Assembly (NCBI GenBank): GCA_018268715.1
Contig: JAFDVZ010000011.1
Location: 124,001 to 188,000, forward strand
Reading direction: 5' to 3'
Length of the DNA stretch: 64,000 nt
Source of the DNA: Acidobacteriota bacterium
Lineage (GTDB): Bacteria > Acidobacteriota > Terriglobia > Bryobacterales > Bryobacteraceae
The translations under genes and the position numbers were made by a program. Of this stretch, positions 59,201 through 64,000 are shown piece after piece (positions within the stretch are counted from its first letter, which is position 1; every line of letters begins with the position of its first letter). The notes under the pieces were generated by a model. The model was given only the letters and a program-made list of their open reading frames with translations, was not told the origin of the DNA and ran no database searches.

Positions 59201-60507
59201 AGCAGCTTTCCCGGCGTTCCGTACTGCGAGGAGCCGGTGTCGCCCTCGGCCTTCCCTGGCTTGAGGCCTTCGCGGCCCCGGCCGCGCCGCCCGTCCGCAT
59301 GGCGATGCTCTACATGCCGAACGGCGTGAACACGGACACCTGGACGCCCGCCGGCGAAGGCCGCGGCTATCCGTTATCGCCAGCCCTCGAACCCCTGGCC
59401 GGCCTGGAAGAATATTCCACCGTCATCAGCAATTTATGGAACGCGGCCGCCAATACCGGCGACGGCCACTACGTCAAGGAATCGAGCATCCTCACCTGCA
59501 CCACCATCAGCAAAACGCTGGGCGTCGACATCAACATGCACGGCGTTTCGATGGATCAGGTAGCGGCCCAGCGCCGGGGCCACCAGACGCCCCTGCCATC
59601 GCTCGAACTCGGCATTGAGCCCGAATCCACCGGCGTCGACGGCAACGTCGGCTACACGCGCGTCTACGGCTGCCACATCGCCTGGAGCTCGCCCACCACT
59701 CCGCTCGCCCGCGAAATCAACCCGAGGTCGGTCTACGAGCGCCTGTTCCGGGCCGCCTCCCCGCACGCCTCCGGCGCGAACGAGGACGCCCTCCTGCTCG
59801 ACCGCGTCCTCGGCCAGGCCAACCGCCTGCGCGCCGAAGTCGGCGCCTCCGACCGCGCCCGCGTCGACGAGTACCTGTCCATCGTCCGGTCGCTCGAAAC
59901 CCGTCTCGAACGCGCCCGCGATCCCCGCCGGAACAACTGGAAACCTCGTGCCCGCGTCGACGCGGTTCCCTGCCCCCAGGAGGCGCCCGAAACCCACGCC
60001 GACCGAGTCCGGCTGATGCTCGACATGATAGCGCTTGCATTCCAAAGCGACACGACGCGAATCGCGACATTTATGTTCGGAAATGCGGTTTCGAGCATCA
60101 ATTTTCGCTTCTTGGAGGGGGTTTCGAACACCCATCACGAGATTTCCCATCACATGAAAGCGCCCGACAAATTGCGCCAGTACACCCTGATCAACCGCTG
60201 GCACGTCGCCCAGTTCGCCTATCTGCTCGGCAAACTGAAGGGCATGAAAGAGGGCGATTCGACGGTTCTGGACCACAGCATGATCCTCTTCGGCTCCGCC
60301 TTGAGCGACGGTAACTCACACAATCCACACAAGTTACCGCTGATCCTCGGGGGTCGCGGCGGGGGCCGGATCGCCGCCGGCCAGCACCTGGCGTACCCCG
60401 TCGACACTCCCGCCGCCAACCTCTACGTCTCGATGCTCGACGCTTTCGGGGCCCCCGTCGACCGTTTTGCCGACTCAACCGGCCCATTACCGCGATTTTT
60501 GGCCTAA
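59197..60507 (+). CDS. DUF1552-family secreted protein with Tat signal
   Basis: A 436-residue protein starting KQLSRRSVLRGAGVALGLPWLEAF, a clear twin-arginine signal. The mature part has MLYMPNGVN near the start and FMFGNAVSSINFRFLEGVSNTHHEISHH near the C-terminus, where histidines suggest metal binding; these are hallmarks of DUF1552 proteins, which resemble the alkaline phosphatase-like DUF1501 group. It forms a conserved pair with DUF1592-type cytochromes, and here the ATGA overlap makes co-translation likely. Reaction not established. Confidence 0.9.
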   Translation: MKQLSRRSVLRGAGVALGLPWLEAFAAPAAPPVRMAMLYMPNGVNTDTWTPAGEGRGYPLSPALEPLAGLEEYSTVISNLWNAAANTGDGHYVKESSILTCTTISKTLGVDINMHGVSMDQVAAQRRGHQTPLPSLELGIEPESTGVDGNVGYTRVYGCHIAWSSPTTPLAREINPRSVYERLFRAASPHASGANEDALLLDRVLGQANRLRAEVGASDRARVDEYLSIVRSLETRLERARDPRRNNWKPRARVDAVPCPQEAPETHADRVRLMLDMIALAFQSDTTRIATFMFGNAVSSINFRFLEGVSNTHHEISHHMKAPDKLRQYTLINRWHVAQFAYLLGKLKGMKEGDSTVLDHSMILFGSALSDGNSHNPHKLPLILGGRGGGRIAAGQHLAYPVDTPAANLYVSMLDAFGAPVDRFADSTGPLPRFLA

Positions 60508-60539
60508 AAATCGCCAAAAACAGCCGATAAGTCCCCTGC

Positions 60540-61028
60540 GTGCGTGTAGAATCGTCCAGTTTTGGGCAAATGGGCTCGATGGCGGCCGCCAAGCTGTCCC
60601 AACAGCAACAAGCTGTTGTGTCCAAACTCGCCCAGACCGATCAACACGTTCGCGCGCACGAACAGGCCCACCTGGCGGCCTCTGGCGGGTACGCAAAGGG
60701 CGGCCCATCATTCACTTACACGCGGGGACCGGACGGACAGCTATACGCCACCGCGGGCGAAGTGAACATCGACACGACACCGGTTCAAGGGGATCCGGAA
60801 GCAACCATCCGAAAGGCGGAAACGATCAAGGCGGCCGCCGAAGCGCCGTCGGATCCGTCGACGCAGGACCGGATGGTGGCGGCGCAGGCCACCCAGATGG
60901 AAATCCAGGCGCGCCAGGAACTCAATCAAATGCAGGGGGATGCGGTGACAAACCAGGAACGCCGCGCCCACGGCTACCAGACGGATCCTACATCGGCCGC
61001 GGGCGCGCTGGTTTCGCTGATCGGCTAA
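60540..61028 (+). CDS. SprA-related putative metalloprotease (HExxH)
   Basis: A 162-residue protein of the SprA-related family. VRAHEQAHLAASGGYAKGG holds a zinc-type HExxH motif (HEQAH, near residue 41), followed by FTYTRGPDGQLYATAGEVNID and GDPEATIRKAETI, which are conserved landmarks. There is no signal peptide. GTG at 60540 is one possible start; ATGs at 60570 and 60579 are alternatives without clear ribosome sites. It stands alone after the DUF1552 gene (32 bp). Proteolytic activity of the family is predicted from the motif only. Confidence 0.8.
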   Translation: MRVESSSFGQMGSMAAAKLSQQQQAVVSKLAQTDQHVRAHEQAHLAASGGYAKGGPSFTYTRGPDGQLYATAGEVNIDTTPVQGDPEATIRKAETIKAAAEAPSDPSTQDRMVAAQATQMEIQARQELNQMQGDAVTNQERRAHGYQTDPTSAAGALVSLIG

Positions 61029-61029
61029 A

Positions 61030-61131
61030 TCACTGGCGTTTCAATAGGTTACGCACCCAACGGGAGAGGCGCGCGGTAACCGGCAGGACCACGATTCCCA
61101 CCGAGGCAAGGACGAGCGAACTGCTTTCCAT
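61030..61131 (-). CDS. candidate 33-residue membrane peptide
   Basis: A minus-strand ATG frame encodes a peptide with one hydrophobic stretch (LVLASVGIVVLPVTA) followed by a basic tail (RLSRWVRNLLKRQ). This positive-inside pattern is that of a small inner-membrane protein or a type I toxin. There is no clear ribosome binding site. It fills a 164 bp gap that is otherwise empty. Confidence 0.35.
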   Translation of the reverse strand: MESSSLVLASVGIVVLPVTARLSRWVRNLLKRQ

Positions 61132-61192
61132 GCCGTTATAGGTGGCGGGTCGAGGCCGTAATTCTCACCGGAACTGCCGCTACTATACCTGT

Positions 61193-62548
61193 ATGGCCTC
61201 AGCGCTCGCCGCGGCTGTGTCGGCCGCGCTCTTCTGGTTCGGGACCGGCCTACACCCGGTCTGGTTTACGTTGTGGCTCGCGCCGCTGCCGGTGTTGCTC
61301 GCGGCCGCGCGAACTCGCGGGTGGATCGCCTTCGCGACGGCGGCGCTGGGGTGGGCGGCCGGAGCCATGAACATGTGGGCCTACTGGGCGAAGGTCGGCG
61401 TCCCCGTGCCGGTCCGGATCCTGGCGACGCTCGGCCCGGCGTTGATCTTCGGCGCCGGAGTCGCTTTGTGGCGGAGGTTCCAGACCTCGGGCCGGTATTG
61501 GCTCGCGGCGGCGGCGCTGCCTACGCTCGACACCGCGTTCGAATTCGTACAGGCGGTTACCTCAGTCCACGGGACGTTCGGGAGCCTCGCTTACTCGCAG
61601 GCGGATGCGCTGCCGGTGATCCAGCTCGCGTCGGTGACCGGGATCGCGGGCGTCACGTTCCTGGCTCTGTTGGGCGCGTCGGCCGTGGCTACGTTGAGAC
61701 GAGGGCCGATGCTGGCGGCCTTCGCAGTGATACTGGCGGCGACCGGTGGCGGCTGGCTGCGACTGCGGCAGGACGACCGGGCGCCACGGGTGACGGTCGG
61801 GCTTGCCGCCTGCGACCGACAAGAGTACCTGTTTCCGTCCCAGCCCGCGGCGGCGCGAGCGTTGGCCCAACGCTATGCGGCCGCGGCTCGCGAACTCGCC
61901 CAACGGGGCGCGGCGCTGGTGATCCTGCCCGAGAAGATCGCACGGCTCACCGACGATCAGATGGACGCTTTCGACGAGCCGATGGCGGGGGCGGGGGTGG
62001 AGGTGGCGGCCGGAGTCGAACGCTGGACGCCTGCGGCCAAGCGCAATGAGATCCGGCTCTACAGCAAGAATGGGCGGGTGGAGGCGCTGTACGAAAAACA
62101 TCACATGCTGCCGGCGTTTGAATCGCACCTGCTGGTGGGAACCGAACGCGTGCTGCTGATGCGGCCATCGGGTGAGTGGGGCATGACCATCTGCAAGGAC
62201 ATGGACTTTCCCGCGCTCAGCCGCGAGTATGGCCGGGACGGGGCCGGGCTGCTGATTGTCCCCGCGTGGGATTTTGTCGACGACGGTTGGCTGCACAGCC
62301 GCATGGCGATCCTGCGCGGGGTCGAGAGCGGATTCACGGTGGCGCGCGCGGCCAAACAGGGCCGGTTGACCGTCAGCGACAACAGGGGACGAGTTCTGGG
62401 CGAACAGATCACCGGGGATTTCGCGACGCTGCTGGCCGCAGCACCCGTGGCTTACACGCGCACACTGTACGCATCCTACGGCGACTGGTTCGGCTGGTTG
62501 ACGGTGATTTCGCTTGCGGGGCTGGGCCTGATGATCCGGCGGCGCTAA
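61193..62548 (+). CDS. apolipoprotein N-acyltransferase-like protein (Lnt family)
   Basis: A 451-residue protein with about six or seven N-terminal helices, a nitrilase-type domain and one final helix. The catalytic triad matches Lnt: Glu247 in ILPEKIA, Lys302 in YEKHHMLP and Cys334 in MTICKDMDFP. It is shorter than E. coli Lnt (about 512 residues) and the N-terminal part is less conserved, so it may be a paralogue acting on another acceptor. The family acylates the N-terminal cysteine of lipoproteins in the inner membrane. Its TAA overlaps the antisense TAG of the Tag gene. Confidence 0.85.
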   Translation: MASALAAAVSAALFWFGTGLHPVWFTLWLAPLPVLLAAARTRGWIAFATAALGWAAGAMNMWAYWAKVGVPVPVRILATLGPALIFGAGVALWRRFQTSGRYWLAAAALPTLDTAFEFVQAVTSVHGTFGSLAYSQADALPVIQLASVTGIAGVTFLALLGASAVATLRRGPMLAAFAVILAATGGGWLRLRQDDRAPRVTVGLAACDRQEYLFPSQPAAARALAQRYAAAARELAQRGAALVILPEKIARLTDDQMDAFDEPMAGAGVEVAAGVERWTPAAKRNEIRLYSKNGRVEALYEKHHMLPAFESHLLVGTERVLLMRPSGEWGMTICKDMDFPALSREYGRDGAGLLIVPAWDFVDDGWLHSRMAILRGVESGFTVARAAKQGRLTVSDNRGRVLGEQITGDFATLLAAAPVAYTRTLYASYGDWFGWLTVISLAGLGLMIRRR

Positions 62549-63120
62549 CGGAGAGCGCCGCCGAGTTCAGTGAAACGGAAACAATCCACCGTGTGGTCGT
62601 TCACCAGCCCGGTGGCTTGCATGAAGGCGTAGCAGATGGTGGTTCCGACAAAGCGGAATCCGCGGCGCTTGAGCTCCTTGCTGAGGGCGTCGGATTCGGG
62701 AGTCCGGGTGGGGACCTCCTTCAACGCGCGCGGAGCATTCTGTTTCGGACCGCCGCCGACGAAGCTCCAGATGAAGGCGTCAAACGATCCGAACTCCTTC
62801 CGCACTTCGAGAAACGCCTTTGCATTGGAGATGGAGCTTTCCACCTTGAGACGGTTCCGCACGATGCCCGGATCCTCGAGCAGCTTCTTCACCCTGGCGG
62901 CGTTGTATCGCGCGACCACGGCGGGGTCGAAGCCGTCGTAGACCGCGCGATAACGGTCGCGCTTGGCGAGGATGGTGGTCCAACTCAACCCCGCCTGCGC
63001 GCCTTCGAGAATCAGGAACTCGAACCAAAGGCGATCGTCGTGAACCGGAACGCCCCACTCACGGTCGTGATAGGGGACGTTCAGATCGCCCTTGGCCCAC
63101 TGGCAACGGACCGGGTCCAT
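62545..63120 (-). CDS. tag: DNA-3-methyladenine glycosylase I
   Basis: A 191-residue base-excision enzyme, of the normal Tag length. Zinc ligands are Cys6, His18, His176 and Cys180 (NDHTVDC), the set that marks the family; Glu39 in LILEGAQAGLSW lies in the pocket. YHDREWGVPVHDD near the start is a family signature. It removes 3-methyladenine from alkylated DNA. It lies four bases downstream of the MscS-like gene on the minus strand and may share its transcript. Convergent with Lnt-like. Confidence 0.95.
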   Translation of the reverse strand: MDPVRCQWAKGDLNVPYHDREWGVPVHDDRLWFEFLILEGAQAGLSWTTILAKRDRYRAVYDGFDPAVVARYNAARVKKLLEDPGIVRNRLKVESSISNAKAFLEVRKEFGSFDAFIWSFVGGGPKQNAPRALKEVPTRTPESDALSKELKRRGFRFVGTTICYAFMQATGLVNDHTVDCFRFTELGGALR

Positions 63121-63124
63121 GCGG

Positions 63125-63955
63125 TCAGGCAGCCGCCGTACGGCTGAGCTGAACTTCGTAATGGAGTTCGCCGGGGGCCGGGAAGCCCGCCGCGCCTAGC
63201 GTTTCCTTGATGGCGCGGTTGGCGTCGAAGTAGACCTGCCAGTAGTTGGCGTTCGCCGTGTACGGACGAACCGCGAGCACGGGGCCGGCCATGGTGAACG
63301 TCAGGATGCTCACTTCCGGCGCCGGCGTCTGGCACACGTTGGGAATCTTCTTGAGCGCCGCCGTCAGCAGTTCGATGGCCTGGGCGTGATCGGCCGAACC
63401 GCTCAACTGCGCCAGCAGGTCGACGCGGCGGTAGGCGTTCGCCGAGAAATTCTGGATGGTGTCGGAGAAGATCTTGCCGTTGCCGATGATGGTCTGGACA
63501 TTATCCGGCGTGTCGATGGTGGTGCCGAAGATGCCGATGTTGGTGACCGTGCCGGTGACGCCGCCGGCGGTGACGAAATCGCCGACCTTAAAGGGACGCA
63601 GGATCACCAGGAACAGTCCGGCGGCGAAGTTCGAGAGCAAACCGCTCCAGGCCGCGCCGATGGCCAGACCCGCGCCGGCGAGCAGGGCGGCGAAGGTGGT
63701 CGTCTCGACGCCGAAGAAGCCGAGCAGCGCGATGACCAGGGCGAGCGTCAACAGCACGCCGAGGCTCGAACGGATGTAGCTGACGATGGTCGAATCCAGG
63801 TGCTGGCGATCGAGCGCCTTGGCCACCAGGCTGACCGCGAAGCGGATCAGTCCGCGGCCGATGATCCAAAGAATAATCGCGCCGACCACCTTGAACCCCA
63901 CGGTGGTCAGCAGCGAAAGAGCGGTTTGCGAAATCGCGTTGAAATCGATGTGCAT
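63125..63955 (-). CDS. MscS-family small-conductance mechanosensitive channel
   Basis: A 276-residue protein of E. coli MscS size. Three N-terminal helices are visible, and the pore helix block FAALLAGAGLAIGAAWSGLLSNFAAGLFLVILRPF with its Gly/Ala spacing is diagnostic. RPFKVGDFVTAGGVTGTVTNIGIFGTTIDTPDN forms the beta domain, followed by a mixed cytoplasmic domain. It opens on membrane tension and protects cells from hypo-osmotic shock. It is the first of a pair with tag. The region after 63955 holds no further gene in the window. Confidence 0.93.
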   Translation of the reverse strand: MHIDFNAISQTALSLLTTVGFKVVGAIILWIIGRGLIRFAVSLVAKALDRQHLDSTIVSYIRSSLGVLLTLALVIALLGFFGVETTTFAALLAGAGLAIGAAWSGLLSNFAAGLFLVILRPFKVGDFVTAGGVTGTVTNIGIFGTTIDTPDNVQTIIGNGKIFSDTIQNFSANAYRRVDLLAQLSGSADHAQAIELLTAALKKIPNVCQTPAPEVSILTFTMAGPVLAVRPYTANANYWQVYFDANRAIKETLGAAGFPAPGELHYEVQLSRTAAA

Positions 63956-64000
63956 TCGTGTCTCCTGACTGGTGAACCTGAAGCTGTATCGCCTATTCTA

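Overview
The window is a high-GC, gene-dense bacterial chromosome segment with no ribosomal RNA, phage, insertion sequence or CRISPR array. The gene content points to Acidobacteriota, most likely the Bryobacterales/Solibacter branch. The evidence is an ADOP-type duplicated orphan permease, a DUF1592/DUF1552 pair, a DUF1080 protein, several Gfo/Idh/MocA enzymes with Tat-like leaders, a PEP-CTERM protein, many Ser/Thr kinases and a group 3b-type NiFe hydrogenase. This placement is inference from gene families; no 16S gene is present. No stretch longer than 300 bases lacks a gene; the longest gaps are about 216 bp (49207-49422), 187 bp (12790-12976), 164 bp (61029-61192), 155 bp (25253-25407, 35595-35749) and 152 bp (54033-54184).

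Layout. 1-2.9 kb: Trm112-like, glycosyltransferase 9 and MsbA-like exporter (cell-surface glycolipid). 2.9-5.4 kb: cytochrome bd oxidase (cydAB). 5.4-12.8 kb: GH29 fucosidase, a TPR-kinase, and a Gfo/Idh-GNAT-MFS operon. 12.9-17.7 kb: bactofilin, methyltransferase-like protein, TMEM175-like channel, class I fumarase and a HEAT-repeat protein. 17.7-25.3 kb: RidA with a NYN/LOTUS RNA-binding protein, then acetyl-CoA synthetase, an Hsp70-like protein and a two-subunit B12-dependent acyl-CoA mutase whose active-site residues match isobutyryl-CoA mutase rather than methylmalonyl-CoA mutase. 25.4-28.3 kb: ADOP permease and a VOC protein. 28.2-33.3 kb: a tightly overlapped NiFe hydrogenase operon (beta, cyclic-nucleotide-binding protein, gamma, small, large, protease). 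33.3-40.6 kb: B12-type radical SAM protein, a membrane protein, M20 peptidase, tRNA-Arg(UCU), DUF1080 protein, M13 peptidase and a cysteine-less ArsC-like protein.

40.6-48.5 kb is the most unusual block. A kinase fused to a formylglycine-enzyme-like domain faces a five-gene run of two secreted DUF4384 proteins, a secreted caspase-EF-hand-PEGA-TPR protein, a soluble Ser/Thr kinase with two copies of a C-terminal module, and a membrane heme-c sensor with a HAMP domain. It reads as an envelope signalling system with a caspase-like effector.

48.5-64 kb: PEP-CTERM protein, ilvD, S9 peptidase with a fused C-terminal domain, BrnT/BrnA toxin-antitoxin, an orphan HigA, two Gfo/Idh enzymes, the DUF1592-DUF1552 pair, a SprA-related HExxH protein, an Lnt-like acyltransferase, Tag glycosylase and an MscS channel. 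Operons are compacted by four-base ATGA/GTGA/TTGA overlaps, several of which fix non-ATG starts.
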